From Aphanomyces cochlioides (lineage: Eukaryota; Oomycota; Saprolegniomycetes; Saprolegniales; Verrucalvaceae), in assembly GCA_019828595.1 (NCBI GenBank), contig JAHQRK010000050.1, positions 1-64,000 of the forward strand: 64,000 bases of DNA, given 5' to 3'. The notes under the pieces are model-generated. The model was not told the DNA's origin, ran no database searches, and worked only from the letters and a program-made list of their open reading frames with translations. Positions within the stretch are counted from its first letter, which is position 1. The number at the start of each line of letters is the position of its first letter. The position numbers were made by a program, and so were the translations under genes. Below, piece after piece: positions 1 through 10,541 of this stretch.

Positions 1-661
1 TAAAGCTATATTTATTTTATAATCAATATAATTATTAAAAGATTTTTCAATATATTTAAATTTTTTTTTCAATTTTGAATGACTCATTTTTTGAAGATAA
101 GGCGTATTAATTTTTAAATTAATTTTTTTTTAGACAATCATTTATATCAAATAACCAAGAATCTTCTTGAATTTGTTTTTTTTTTATAATCCTTTTTTAT
201 AATATCTTTTATTTTCCGTAATCTTCGAATTATTGCATACTCTGACTGCAACACTTGGTACAATTTTATATAATTATAACAAGGTACCAAAGAAAGAAAG
301 TGAATTTTGATGGTGTGCAATCAAAAAACTGCCATTTAAAAAAAAAAAAATTGGCTAGGGGCTTAAAACCCACTAATAGATCAAATGCAAAACGGCTCTT
401 ATACAAAATTCCTCTTATTTCAGGGCCGTGTAATGTTTCATAAAGGATAATATTTCTATTAAAAAAAATGATAAAATCGCGCGCGTAGGTATCCGGCAGC
501 CTTGAAATTTCGTTTACACCTCTATGCGCAATAATTTCCACAAATCCATAGAAATCCAAAAATTTCCTATATTCGACAAAGTACGTAACGTTGTTGGCTA
601 AAAAATTAATTTGATCATTTGTTAAATGTAATAAGTAATCTGGTGAAAATAAGGTTTCCAT
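1..661 (-). pseudogene. Broken third copy of the unknown orf284 family
   Basis: The 5' part (661 down to about 350) matches the starts of the intact ORFs at 24688-25542 and 47855-48703. Compared with the right-arm copy, 119 bases are missing at junction 279/280, which removes about forty codons and shifts the frame. Three homopolymers also differ out of frame (13 A near 338-350, 9 T near 123-131, 10 T near 176-185). The last ~76 bases of the gene lie before the window start. It sits upstream of orf298's 3' end and is preceded by only a short piece of the repeated cassette. This is most likely a dead duplicate. Confidence 0.8.
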
Positions 662-725
662 GTATGTTATAATAATAATTTATATTTTATTATATAAATT
701 TCGAGAAAAAAATATATATAATAAA
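662..725 (-). repeat. Short partial copy of the rps7-nad7 cassette
   Basis: The block around 680-715 matches the nad7-proximal part of the cassette (a TATAAATTTCGAGAAAA core followed by alternating AT) also seen at 1645-1680, 9252-9290, 24634-24660 and 48722-48760. It lies directly upstream of the broken orf284 copy. Only the core is present: the palindrome and the rps7-derived end are missing. Confidence 0.7.
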
Positions 726-732
726 AAAATTA

Positions 733-1629
733 TTAAAAAATAAATTCAATTATTTGATTTTGAATTTCAGAGTTTAATCTTAAATTAATAAAAGACGCCT
801 CGCTCAACAATTCATAACCTAGTTTTTTAGACTCTTTATCATAAGCGAATTTTAGTTTAATTAAAGTATCCAAAGACATTCGACTAAATATATACTCCTC
901 ACCTTCAAAATTATTTTTATAAATACTAGCTATAACATTATAATTAGGATATATATTAAACAATTTATCATTCATATATATGTATTCATACAGTCCTTTT
1001 GTTTTATTAAATATGTAATAGGTTTTTAAACCTATTGATAAGATATTCCAGTAATTATTTTCAAATATTAAATTACTATTTTCATTTAAAATAAAAAAAG
1101 GTTTTAAATTTACATACTCACAACTAAAATCCATTACTAAATTAAAAAATTCAGGTAAATGAATATATGTAGGAATTATTTCATCTATTATAGATAATTT
1201 CCCATCAACAATAATCCCGATATTATTCGTTATCCCAGAATATTGCAATCTTCCTAAAAAGTTTGCACAATCACTATTATTTGTAAAATATTTAAAAAAA
1301 AAAAAATACTTCTCAGACAAATCCCTAAAAGTCAAGTCTTTTATATCTTCAGCATTTAAATCTTGAATTTTACACTGTTGAATAAATGTAATGTATTTTC
1401 TTTCTGTCGCGCGAGTTAAACTCTCATCATATTTAAACATTTTTATATCGTTCAACCACGTTTGCTCCAATCTAGAAATACCTTTTATACCTTTTAAAAT
1501 TTGACTTGATATTCCTGTCTTTTCAACCCAATTTGTTACTTCTTCCGTATGGAAACATTTTTGATTTTTAAAAGAACTAGCTAGTTCACTATTTAATTTA
1601 ACAATTTGCATTTTTTTAAATGATAACAT
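733..1629 (-). CDS. Unknown 298-residue protein (orf298)
   Basis: I do not recognise a family. The frame is open for 298 codons with no internal break. The product is soluble-looking: mixed acidic and basic N-terminal half, one short phenylalanine run near residues 113-117, and no clear membrane span. The first codons (M-L-S-F-K-K) closely copy the start of nad7 (M-S-S-F-K-K), and the upstream DNA is a copy of the rps7-nad7 spacer. The native start may therefore be the methionine at residue 7, with the first six codons captured from nad7. Codons such as TCG, GCG and CGC are commoner than in neighbouring genes, which suggests acquisition. It is present once, between cox1 and the broken orf284 copy. 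Confidence 0.6.
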   Translation of the reverse strand: MLSFKKMQIVKLNSELASSFKNQKCFHTEEVTNWVEKTGISSQILKGIKGISRLEQTWLNDIKMFKYDESLTRATERKYITFIQQCKIQDLNAEDIKDLTFRDLSEKYFFFFKYFTNNSDCANFLGRLQYSGITNNIGIIVDGKLSIIDEIIPTYIHLPEFFNLVMDFSCEYVNLKPFFILNENSNLIFENNYWNILSIGLKTYYIFNKTKGLYEYIYMNDKLFNIYPNYNVIASIYKNNFEGEEYIFSRMSLDTLIKLKFAYDKESKKLGYELLSEASFINLRLNSEIQNQIIEFIF

Positions 1630-1828
1630 TTTTTAATTTATAATTTTTATTATATAAATTTCGAGAAAATATATATATACAAAAAAATATATATCTAACT
1701 TTTATATTTTTTATCAAAATACTCAAAAAAAATTGTAAATATTTACAATTTTTTATTAATTATAATATTTTTAATATTATATCTTAATTTATTTTTTTTT
1801 TATTTATTTAAAAAATTAAATAATTAAT
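1630..1828 (-). repeat. rps7-nad7 junction cassette upstream of orf298
   Basis: Read on the minus strand, this holds a piece of atp1-downstream spacer (about 1799-1825), the last codons of an rps7-like 3' end (about 1770-1795), a perfect A/T palindrome centred near 1740, the TCTCGAAATTTATATAA block, and then the nad7-like start used by orf298. The same string of blocks lies at 9235-9405, 24511-24687 and 48704-48882. It shares with 24511-24687 the loss of a TATT relative to the source at 9379-9395, so these two copies descend from one duplicate. Confidence 0.8.
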
Positions 1829-1915
1829 TATATGGAAATTAGTATATATTTTATATAAAATTCCATATTAGAAACTATTTTTATATAGTTTCATATTAAA
1901 AATATTTTCTAATAA
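1829..1915 (-). repeat. Decayed copy of the nad4 3' end, downstream of cox1
   Basis: Read on the minus strand, this stretch aligns with the last codons of nad4 and its downstream sequence at about 6010-6105. Both contain two small hairpins in the same order: a GAAACTA/TAGTTTC pair and a GGAAATT/AATTTCC pair. It lies just after the cox1 stop codon. It may serve as a 3' end structure for cox1 or simply be a remnant of past recombination. Confidence 0.6.
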
Positions 1916-1928
1916 ATATTAATTAAAT

Positions 1929-3431
<1,503 letters not shown>

Positions 3432-3506
3432 TTATTAAAGTTAAAAATAAGTAAAAAATGAAAATCATTAAAAATTTTATATTTAAAAAATAAAATAAAT
3501 ATAAAA

Positions 3507-4265
3507 TTAAGCTTCTAATTTTTTATTAAACCAATTGATGTAATCATCTAATGAAACAGCTTCGACAACTATTGGCATAAATCCATGATTTATACCACAA
3601 ATTTCACTACATTGACCATAAAAAACCCCTTCTCTTTTAATAAATATTGAAGTTTGATTTAATCGACCAGGACACGCATCTAATTTTACTCCTAACGAAG
3701 GGACAGCCCAGCTATGTAAAACATCTGTTGCTGTAATAATAACTCTAACGTGAGTATTTACAGGAACAACCACCCTATTATCTACTTCTAATAATCTAAA
3801 TTGACCTTTATCCAAATCTTCTTCTAAAATCATATAACTATCAAAAAAAATTGAATCATCAACAGCCTCAGAATATTCATAACTCCAATACCATTGATTA
3901 CCAATCACTTTTAAAGTTAAAACAGGATCGATCACTTCATCCATTGCATATAATAATGAAAAAGAAGGAATAGCTATTATAATTAAAATAATAGCTGGAG
4001 TAATTGTCCATACAATTTCTAAAACAGTACCATGAACGAATGTTTCAGCTTTTTTATTTACATTTTCATTATAAAAAAAAATACATCTTCCTAATATCCA
4101 AGAAACAAAAACTACAATTAATACTAAAAAAAAAACTAAATCATGATGAAAATTTATAATTCCTTCCATTACAGGTGTAGCTGGATCTTGAAAACCCATT
4201 TGCCAAGGTATAGCAGCATCAAATAAAATTATTTGATTTTTTATATTTAAAAAGTTTAAAATCAT
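3507..4265 (-). CDS. cox2: Cytochrome c oxidase subunit 2
   Basis: This subunit of complex IV accepts electrons from cytochrome c through the binuclear CuA centre. The 252-residue frame is complete. Two membrane spans occupy roughly residues 40-65 and 85-110, followed by the intermembrane beta-barrel domain. The aromatic path motif Q-W-Y-W-S-Y-E-Y is present. The CuA ligands lie in [14 protein letters not shown] near residue 220, preceded by the conserved H-S-W-A-V-P. It is transcribed with atp6 upstream and cox1 downstream, and the 117-base gap to atp6 holds a strong hairpin. Confidence 0.98.
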   Translation of the reverse strand: MILNFLNIKNQIILFDAAIPWQMGFQDPATPVMEGIINFHHDLVFFLVLIVVFVSWILGRCIFFYNENVNKKAETFVHGTVLEIVWTITPAIILIIIAIPSFSLLYAMDEVIDPVLTLKVIGNQWYWSYEYSEAVDDSIFFDSYMILEEDLDKGQFRLLEVDNRVVVPVNTHVRVIITATDVLHSWAVPSLGVKLDACPGRLNQTSIFIKREGVFYGQCSEICGINHGFMPIVVEAVSLDDYINWFNKKLEA

Positions 4266-4322
4266 TTTTAATAAAAATATTATATATTTATTATAATTAA
4301 TATTTTTAAAATTTATATTTAA

Positions 4323-4377
4323 TAAAATATAAATAAATATATAAATTATAAAAAATTATATATTTATTTATATTTTA
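4323..4377. other. Perfect 22-bp hairpin between atp6 and cox2
   Basis: Bases 4323-4344 and 4356-4377 are exact inverted complements around an 11-base loop. The structure lies between the atp6 stop and the cox2 start on the transcribed strand. A role as an RNA processing or stability signal is inferred from its position; a terminator is also possible. Chance palindromes are common at this base composition, but a perfect 22-bp stem is long. Confidence 0.5.
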
Positions 4378-4382
4378 TTTTA

Positions 4383-5100
4383 TTAATGTAAATTTAAAGC
4401 ATCATTAATATACATACAAGTTAATATTGTAAATACATATGCTTGAATCATTGCAACACCTAATTCTAACCCAACTAAAATAACTAATAAAATTAATGGT
4501 ATAAAATGCGCAAAAAAAATTAAAGTATTAACATTTAACATTGACCAAGCAAAACCGGCAATAACTTTTAAAAGTGTATGTCCTGCCATCATATTTGCGA
4601 ATAATCGCACGGGTAAACTTATTACTCTAAAAATATATGAAACTAATTCAATAGGAACTAATAATGGAACTAAATTAATACTAGCACCGCTTGGTAATAA
4701 TAAACTTAAAAAATGTAATTTATGTTTTTTTACGCCTATTATATTAAAACCTAAATAAATTATTAATGATAAAGTAAAAGTTATAATTAAATGACTTGTT
4801 ACAGTAAAACTATAAGGAATCATTCCTATTAAATTACATAATAATAAAAAAAAAAAAAAGTACAAAAATTAATGAAAAAAAATGTTTTCCATCTTTTCCA
4901 ATATTTGCATAAGTTAATTCTAATGTAGTATTATAAATTAATTCAAAAATTTGTTGTAAATATGTAGGTATAAATTTATTCTGAATAAAATAAAAAACAA
5001 CTAAAAAAAAAATACCTAAAATTAATATTAAAGAGGCATTCGTAATGATGAAAGGAAATGAAAATATAGGTAAAATTTCAAATTGTTCTAAAGGACTCAT
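4383..5100 (-). CDS. atp6: ATP synthase F0 subunit a (frame break in a homopolymer)
   Basis: This is the proton-channel subunit a of complex V. The N-terminal part (4834-5100) starts M-S-P-L-E-Q-F-E and the C-terminal part (4383-4865) carries the conserved S-L-P-V-R-L-F-A-N-M-M-A-G-H block with the essential arginine. The two halves are in different frames and meet at a run of 14 A (4846-4859 on the plus strand). Together they give about 239 residues, the normal length, so a one-base run-length error is far likelier than a real split. It lies between cox3 and cox2 on the same strand. Confidence 0.93.
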
Positions 5101-5147
5101 TTTATTAAAATTATATAAAAATTATTAATATTTATAAAAAAAATATT

Positions 5148-5963
5148 TTATTGACCACCCCACCAATAAACAACTATAAATAAAAATAACCAAACAACAT
5201 CCACAAAATGCCAGTACCAAGCAGCAGCTTCAAAACCAAAATGATTTTGTCGAGTGAAATGATGTTTAATAGCTCTAATGGTTCCAACTAAAATGAAAAT
5301 AGTACCTATAATTACATGTATCCCATGAAAACCTGTTAATAAAAAAAAAGTAGTTCCATAAATACTATCAGAAATAGTAAAAGATGATTCTACATATTCA
5401 AAAGCTTGAATAAAAGTAAAAAAAATAGCTAATAAAATTGTTAATATTAAACTTAAAATAATATTTTGTCTAGATCCCACAATAATAGCATGATGAGCCC
5501 ATGTGATAGTAGCTCCAGATGTTAATAAAATTACAGTATTTAATAAAGGTATTCCCCAAGCATCTATAGTTTCTACACCTAAAGGAGGCCACACTGAACC
5601 AATATCAGGAGTAGGAGCTAAAGCTGAATGAAAAAAAGCCCAAAAAAAACTAAAAAAAAACATTACTTCACTTAAAATGAATAATAACATCCCATTTCTT
5701 AAACCTAATTGAACTTTTAAAGTATGTTGACCTTCATAAACGGCTTCTCTTACAACGTCTCTTAACCAAGTATACATTATAAATATAATAGTAATTAAAC
5801 CTGTTATTACTAAAAAACCACTACCAGTATAACCATGAAACCACATTGCCATACCAAATGTAAAAAATAAACAACCAAGTGAAATCATAAAAGGCCAAGG
5901 ACTTGGATCTACTAAATGGTATGGATGTTTATATAAATTTTGATTATTTATTGAATTTGACAT
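5148..5963 (-). CDS. cox3: Cytochrome c oxidase subunit 3
   Basis: This is the third core subunit of complex IV, with seven membrane spans. The 271-residue frame is complete and typical in length. Conserved segments are visible: [12 protein letters not shown] near the N-terminus, W-W-R-D-like W-L-R-D-V-V-R-E after span two, the [12 protein letters not shown] block, G-F-H-G-I-H-V near residue 205, and the closing [13 protein letters not shown]. It is flanked by atp6 and nad4 on the same strand. Confidence 0.98.
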   Translation of the reverse strand: MSNSINNQNLYKHPYHLVDPSPWPFMISLGCLFFTFGMAMWFHGYTGSGFLVITGLITIIFIMYTWLRDVVREAVYEGQHTLKVQLGLRNGMLLFILSEVMFFFSFFWAFFHSALAPTPDIGSVWPPLGVETIDAWGIPLLNTVILLTSGATITWAHHAIIVGSRQNIILSLILTILLAIFFTFIQAFEYVESSFTISDSIYGTTFFLLTGFHGIHVIIGTIFILVGTIRAIKHHFTRQNHFGFEAAAWYWHFVDVVWLFLFIVVYWWGGQ

Positions 5964-6025
5964 AATATTATTAGAAATAAAAAAAATAAAATATTAAAAA
6001 TTTTTATATTAATTATATGGAAATT

Positions 6026-7503
6026 TTATATAAAATATATACAAATTTCCATATGAGAAACTAATCTATAAATAGTTTCATGCATACAACTTAAAAATAT
6101 TTTTGGATAAATACCCATAACTAATGTAATTACTATTAAAATAATATGAATTAAAAATTCTCTATAAGTTATATCAAAATAATTATTTAAAAAATTACTT
6201 TGAATATTACCATAACATATTCTATTATATAGTAATAATGAATAACATCCACCTAAAATCATGCTTGTTCCAGCTAAAGCAGCCACTATAGTATTTTCTT
6301 GAAAAATACCAACTAATATTAATAGTTCACCAACAAAACTACTTGTTCCAGGTAATGAAATATTTGCAAAAATATAAAATAAAAAAAACATCGAATATAT
6401 AGGCATTGTATGTGCTAATCCACTATAGTATGCAACATATCTTGAATGATATCTATCATATAATATTCCAATACATAAAAATAAAGCACTAGAAACTATA
6501 CTATGACTTAACATTTGTAATAAACTACCTTCAATTCCCTCAACTGTTAAAGAAAATAAACCAATAATAATCATGTTCATATGAGCAACAGAAGCATACG
6601 CAATAATTCTTTTTAAATCTGTCTGTCTAATAGCTGTTAATGAAGCATATATAACAGATATTAAACAAAAAATTAAAACCAAAGGTGAAAAAAAAACTGT
6701 TGCTTTTGGAAATAAAGGTAATGAAAAACGAATTAATCCATATGAACCTAATTTTAATAAAATACCAGCCAAAATAACAGAACCAGCTGTAGGAGCTTCA
6801 ACATGAGCTTCAGGTAACCAAATATGAAAAGGTAACATAGGAACTTTTACAGCAAATGAAAAAAAAAAAGCTAACCAATATAATTTTTGATAAAAAATAT
6901 TAAAATTATAATTATATAAATATAAATACATGGTAGTTCCTGTAATTAAATAAATATGTATAATGGCTATAAACATAAATAAAGATCCTGTTAATGTATA
7001 AATAAAAAAATAATATGATGCTTTTATTTTTCTTTCTCTTGATCCCCAAATACCTATAATTAAAAACATAGGTATTAAAACGCTCAAAAAAAAAAAATAT
7101 AAAAAATAATTAAATCTAAAGTACTAAAAGTTATTAATAAAAAAAATTCTAAAAAAAAAAATAAAATACAATATTCTCTTACATTTTTTTTTATTACTTC
7201 ATAACTTGCTAGAAAACAGATTGGTATTAAAAATGTTGTTGCTATTATAAAAAAAATAGAAATACCATCAATACCAAAACTAAAATACATATTATAATTG
7301 CTTAACCAATCATAATTAAAACTAAATTGAAATTCAGATGCTGATTTATCAAAATATATCCATAAAAATAGAGAAATGATAAAAATTAAAAAAGAATAAA
7401 AAACACTGAAATTCTTAATATCTTTTTCATCTTTAAAAAAAAAAAATAAAAAAAATATTCCAAATATAGGTAAAATAATCAAATAAAAAAGTAAATCTTG
7501 CAT
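6026..7503 (-). CDS. nad4: NADH dehydrogenase subunit 4 (frame break in a homopolymer)
   Basis: This is an antiporter-like proton-pumping subunit of complex I. The N-terminal 139 codons (7084-7503) and the C-terminal 353 codons (6026-7087) are in different frames and join at a run of 12 A (7086-7097). The combined length of about 490 residues is normal. The C-terminal part shows the core motifs: L-P-E-A-H-V-E-A-P-T-A-G-S with the conserved glutamate region, then D-L-K-R-I-I-A-Y-A-S-V-A-H-M. The last codons fall inside the double hairpin that is also copied after cox1. The gene is single-copy here, so no second arm can check the break. Confidence 0.95.
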
Positions 7504-7531
7504 AAAAAATATAATTTCATTAATGAAATCT

Positions 7532-7605
7532 GGCGAATAATGGGGATTGAACCCATAACTTTCAAACTCACAATCTGATACTCTACCAATTGAGTTATAT
7601 TCGCC
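7532..7605 (-). tRNA. trnH: tRNA-His (GTG)
   Basis: It folds as a cloverleaf with anticodon loop TTGTGAG. The acceptor GCGAATA/TATTCGC is preceded by an encoded G-1 facing C73, the hallmark of histidine tRNA. Confidence 0.95.
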
Positions 7606-7618
7606 TTTTATTTTTATT

Positions 7619-8040
7619 TTATAAAATTTTTTTTAAAATATTATAAAAATAAAATAAAGGTTTTTTTATTTGTAAATTTAAAGGGGTATCTTGTTTTACA
7701 TTTATATATTTTAATTTAGAATTTGAAAAAATTAATTCTTTATTGTATAAATATATAAATTCAATTTTTTTAATTTTTTGTAAAATTAAATTAACATTTA
7801 AAAGATTATTCGAATAAATAATAATTAAAGAACTTTGACCTTTTAAATGTGTAAAAAAATATTTTACTAAACTTTGTTTTAAAATAAAAAAATTAAAATT
7901 TAATTTTTTTACTTTTTTTTTAAATGAATTTTTTCATTATAATTTAAATCATTATAACGAAAAAAATAAATATAATTATAATCTTTTTCTATTTGTTTTA
8001 TTTTTTCTATTTTAAATTTATTTAAATATTTATTAATCAT
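7619..8040 (-). CDS. Candidate ribosomal protein L10 (divergent, one homopolymer break)
   Basis: Read on the minus strand, two frames join if the A9 run at 7913-7921 is counted as ten, giving about 140 residues from the ATG at 8040. The resulting pattern resembles bacterial L10. A charged N-terminal helix (I-E-K-I-K-Q-I-E-K) is followed by a hydrophobic strand, then I-L-K-Q-S-L-V-K-Y-F-F in the place of the L10 'K-N-T-L-x-K' helix, then L-K-G-Q-S-S-L-I-I-I-Y-S-N-N like the 'L-x-G-x-x-x-x-x-F-S' strand. I infer rpl10 from this pattern alone. It could instead be one of the unnamed conserved oomycete ORFs. It sits 12 bases upstream of nad7's 3' end, with trnH on its other side. Confidence 0.5.
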
Positions 8041-8052
8041 TAAAAATAAATT

Positions 8053-9234
8053 TTATCTATCTACCTCCCCAAAAACTATATCCTGTGTTCCTATAATAGT
8101 TACAACATCTGCGATCATATGTTCTTTACACATAAAATCTAACGCTTGTAAATGTGGAAATCCTGGTGATTTAATTTTACAACGATAAGGTTTATTTGTA
8201 CCATCTGAAACTAAAAAAACACCAAATTCACCTTTTGGAGCTTCAATTACAGTATAAGTTTCACCACTATTTACTGTTATATTTTCAGAATAATATTTAA
8301 AATGGTGTATTAAAGATTCCATAGATTTTTTTATTTGTAATCTACTTGGATTTATTATTTTTTTATCATCTACTTTTACAGGTCCATTTGGTATATTATT
8401 TAATGTTTGTAATATTATATTAATTGATTGACGCATTTCTTCTATTCGAATTAAATATCTATCATAACAATCTCCATTTGTTCCAACGGGAATTGTAAAA
8501 TCTAATTTATCATATATTTCATAGGGTTGTGTTTTTCTTAAATCCCAAGAAATTCCAGAACCTCTTAACATAACACCGCTAAAACCTAAATCTAAAGCAT
8601 CGTTAGCGGTAACAATACCTATATCTACTAATCTTTGTTTCCAAATACGATTATTAGTTAACATTTCTTCAAATTCGTCTAATCTTGTAGGGAATTGTAA
8701 ACAAAATAAATAAATATCATTTAATAAGCCTATAGGTAAATCTTGATTAACACCCCCAGGTCTAAAATAACTTGAATGCATACGTGCACCAGAAACTCGT
8801 TCATAAAATTCCATTAATTTTTCACGCTCCTCAAATCCCCAAAAAAAAGGTGTCATAGCTCCTACATCTAAAGCATGACATGATACAAATAACAAATGAT
8901 TTAATAATCTTGTAATTTCAGAAAATAATACTCTAATATATTTAGCTCTTAAAGGTACGTTACAGTTTAATAATTTTTCAACTGCTAAAACATATGCATG
9001 TTCTTGACACATCATAGATACATAATCTAATCGATCAAAATAAGGTAATGCTTGCAAATAATTTTTATATTCAATTAATTTTTCAGTACCTCTATGTAAT
9101 AAACCTATATGTGGATCTGCTTTTTGAACAACTTCCCCATTTAATTCTAAAATTAAACGTAACACTCCGTGTGCAGCTGGATGTTGTGGTCCAAAATTTA
9201 TTGAAAAATTTTTTACTTTTTTAAATGATGACAT
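8053..9234 (-). CDS. nad7: NADH dehydrogenase subunit 7 (49 kDa)
   Basis: This core subunit of the complex I peripheral arm helps form the quinone-binding pocket near cluster N2. The 393-residue frame is complete. It opens with [13 protein letters not shown], which holds the quinone-site histidines, followed by the [14 protein letters not shown] block. It ends with the conserved D-I-V-F-G-E-V-D-R. It is the last gene of the single-copy block before the IR. The spacer upstream of its start and its first codons are the source of the cassette found before orf298 and orf284. Confidence 0.98.
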   Translation of the reverse strand: MSSFKKVKNFSINFGPQHPAAHGVLRLILELNGEVVQKADPHIGLLHRGTEKLIEYKNYLQALPYFDRLDYVSMMCQEHAYVLAVEKLLNCNVPLRAKYIRVLFSEITRLLNHLLFVSCHALDVGAMTPFFWGFEEREKLMEFYERVSGARMHSSYFRPGGVNQDLPIGLLNDIYLFCLQFPTRLDEFEEMLTNNRIWKQRLVDIGIVTANDALDLGFSGVMLRGSGISWDLRKTQPYEIYDKLDFTIPVGTNGDCYDRYLIRIEEMRQSINIILQTLNNIPNGPVKVDDKKIINPSRLQIKKSMESLIHHFKYYSENITVNSGETYTVIEAPKGEFGVFLVSDGTNKPYRCKIKSPGFPHLQALDFMCKEHMIADVVTIIGTQDIVFGEVDR

Positions 9235-9405
9235 TTTTTAATTTATATTTTTATTATATAAATTTCGAGAAAAAAAAAAAATATATATATATAAAATATA
9301 TATCTAACTTTTATATTTTTTATCAAAATACTCAAAAAATTGTAAATATTTACAATTTTTTATTAATTATAATATTTTTTAATATTTAATATTATATCTT
9401 AATTT
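9235..9405 (-). repeat. rps7-nad7 spacer: apparent source of the repeated cassette
   Basis: The spacer runs from the rps7 3' end to the nad7 start on the minus strand. It holds a perfect A/T palindrome (about 9334-9361), a TAACTTTTATATTTTTTATC block (about 9305-9324), and a TCTCGAAATTTATATAA block (about 9253-9270). Homologous copies lie at 1630-1828, 24511-24687 and 48704-48882, with a fragment at 662-725. This is the copy flanked by complete rps7 and nad7, so it is the likely original. It may contain the nad7 promoter or a processing site. Confidence 0.75.
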
Positions 9406-9822
9406 ATTTATTTCTTTATATGTTTCTTTATTTTTTTCAATACTTTTACTTTTTTTATTAAAAGTATTTATTATTTCATTAACAATATTTTTTAAAAAAT
9501 TTGTTTTTCTTTTTCGAGAAAAAAATAAAATATAATTTATAGAATTTTTAATTTGTTTTTCTTCATTCAAAAAAATTAAAAAATAACGATTTTTTTTTTT
9601 TTTTTTTTTTCTTTTACTTACTGGCACATTTATCAATTTTAATGTTGGTGATAAATTATCAATAGCTTTTATTAAAATAAAAATTGGTTTTTGTTTTGTT
9701 TTTTTTAATAAATTAATTAAAATATTATTATATAATTTTTCGGCAACAGTTTTTTTACCTTTTTTTAATAACATTTTAATTAAAATATTTTTTATAAAAT
9801 TATTTTGATTTTTTTGTACCAT
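9379..9822 (-). CDS. rps7: Ribosomal protein S7 (left arm)
   Basis: This small-subunit protein nucleates the 3' domain of the 16S-like rRNA. The frame of 147 residues is complete. The family signature is weak but visible in the middle: A-E-K-L-Y-N-N, then [17 protein letters not shown] matching bacterial 'A-L-E-N-I-x-P-x-V-E-V-R-S-R-R-V-G'. A run of 21 A encodes a lysine stretch after V-S-K-R. The start overlaps the end of rps12 by 23 bases, the str-operon order. Its last codons are duplicated in the cassette copies. Confidence 0.9.
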   Translation of the reverse strand: MVQKNQNNFIKNILIKMLLKKGKKTVAEKLYNNILINLLKKTKQKPIFILIKAIDNLSPTLKLINVPVSKRKKKKKKNRYFLIFLNEEKQIKNSINYILFFSRKRKTNFLKNIVNEIINTFNKKSKSIEKNKETYKEINKLRYNIKY

Positions 9823-10177
9823 ATTTTGATCTTGAAGTTTTGCGTGATGTTACACCTAATAAATCATATTTACCTCTAATTATATGATATTTAACACCTG
9901 GTAAATCTTGAACGCGACCTCCTTTAATTAATACAATTGAATGTTCTTGTAAATTATGACCTATTCCTGGTATATAACAAATAACAGAATAATTATTTGT
10001 TAATTTAACTTTTGCTACTTTTCTTAAAGCTGAATTAGGTTTTTTTGGAGTTTTAATATATACTTTTATACAAACACCTTTTTTTTGAGGACACTTTTGA
10101 AGCGCAGGGCTTTTATTTTTTTTTTTTTTTTTTAAACGTTTTTGTTTTTGTAAAAATAATTGATTAATAGTTGACAT
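9800..10177 (-). CDS. rps12: Ribosomal protein S12 (left arm)
   Basis: This decoding-centre protein of the small subunit has a complete 125-residue frame of usual length. The diagnostic segments are [38 protein letters not shown], and the closing [11 protein letters not shown]. It is followed immediately by rps7, with a 23-base overlap. Confidence 0.98.
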   Translation of the reverse strand: MSTINQLFLQKQKRLKKKKKNKSPALQKCPQKKGVCIKVYIKTPKKPNSALRKVAKVKLTNNYSVICYIPGIGHNLQEHSIVLIKGGRVQDLPGVKYHIIRGKYDLLGVTSRKTSRSKYGTKKSK

Positions 10178-10201
10178 AAATAATTAATAAAAATATTTAA
10201 T

Positions 10202-10273
10202 AGGTAATAACGGATTTGAACCGCTAACATTTTCGGTGTAAACGAAATACTCTGCCAATTGAGCTAATTACCC
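10202..10273 (-). tRNA. trnV: tRNA-Val (TAC), left arm
   Basis: It folds as a cloverleaf with anticodon loop TTTACAC in a TTTCG/CGAAA stem. It is the first of four tightly packed tRNAs between rps12 and rps10. Confidence 0.95.
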
Positions 10274-10294
10274 TTTTATTTATATTTATCAAAA

Positions 10295-10368
10295 TGGGCC
10301 TAAGTAGATTTGAACTACTGACTTTACACTTATCAGGCGTATACTCTAACCAACTGAGTTATAGGCCC
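10295..10368 (-). tRNA. trnI: tRNA-Ile (GAT), left arm
   Basis: Anticodon loop CTGATAA sits in a TACGC/GTGTA stem, and the acceptor is GGGCCTA/TAGGCCC. Confidence 0.95.
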
Positions 10369-10379
10369 TATATAAATTT

Positions 10380-10452
10380 TTAGAGTAAAAGGATTCGAAC
10401 CTCTGATTTTCCATACCAAAAACGGATGCCTTACCAACTTGGCCATACTCTA
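10380..10452 (-). tRNA. trnQ: tRNA-Gln (TTG), left arm
   Basis: Anticodon loop TTTTGGT sits in a TCCGT/ATGGA stem, and the acceptor is TAGAGTA/TACTCTA. Confidence 0.93.
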
Positions 10453-10460
10453 AAATAAAA

Positions 10461-10534
10461 TATGCTTAGAAAGATTTGAACTTCCATCTAATAGATCCGC
10501 AATCTACGGCTTTATCCTATTAAGCTATAAGCAT
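10461..10534 (-). tRNA. trnR: tRNA-Arg (GCG), left arm
   Basis: Anticodon loop TTGCGGA sits in a GTAGA/TCTAT stem. A G34 anticodon classically reads CGC and CGU only, yet CGA codons occur in cob and nad1. Confidence 0.92.
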
Positions 10535-10541
10535 ATTAAAT

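Noticed and set aside
255..443. 62-codon plus-strand ORF across the 119-bp deletion junction
   Set aside because: It is antisense to the broken orf284 copy and created by the deletion.
1727..1754. A/T palindrome in the cassette as a replication origin
   Set aside because: It occurs in at least four places and nothing besides symmetry points to an origin.
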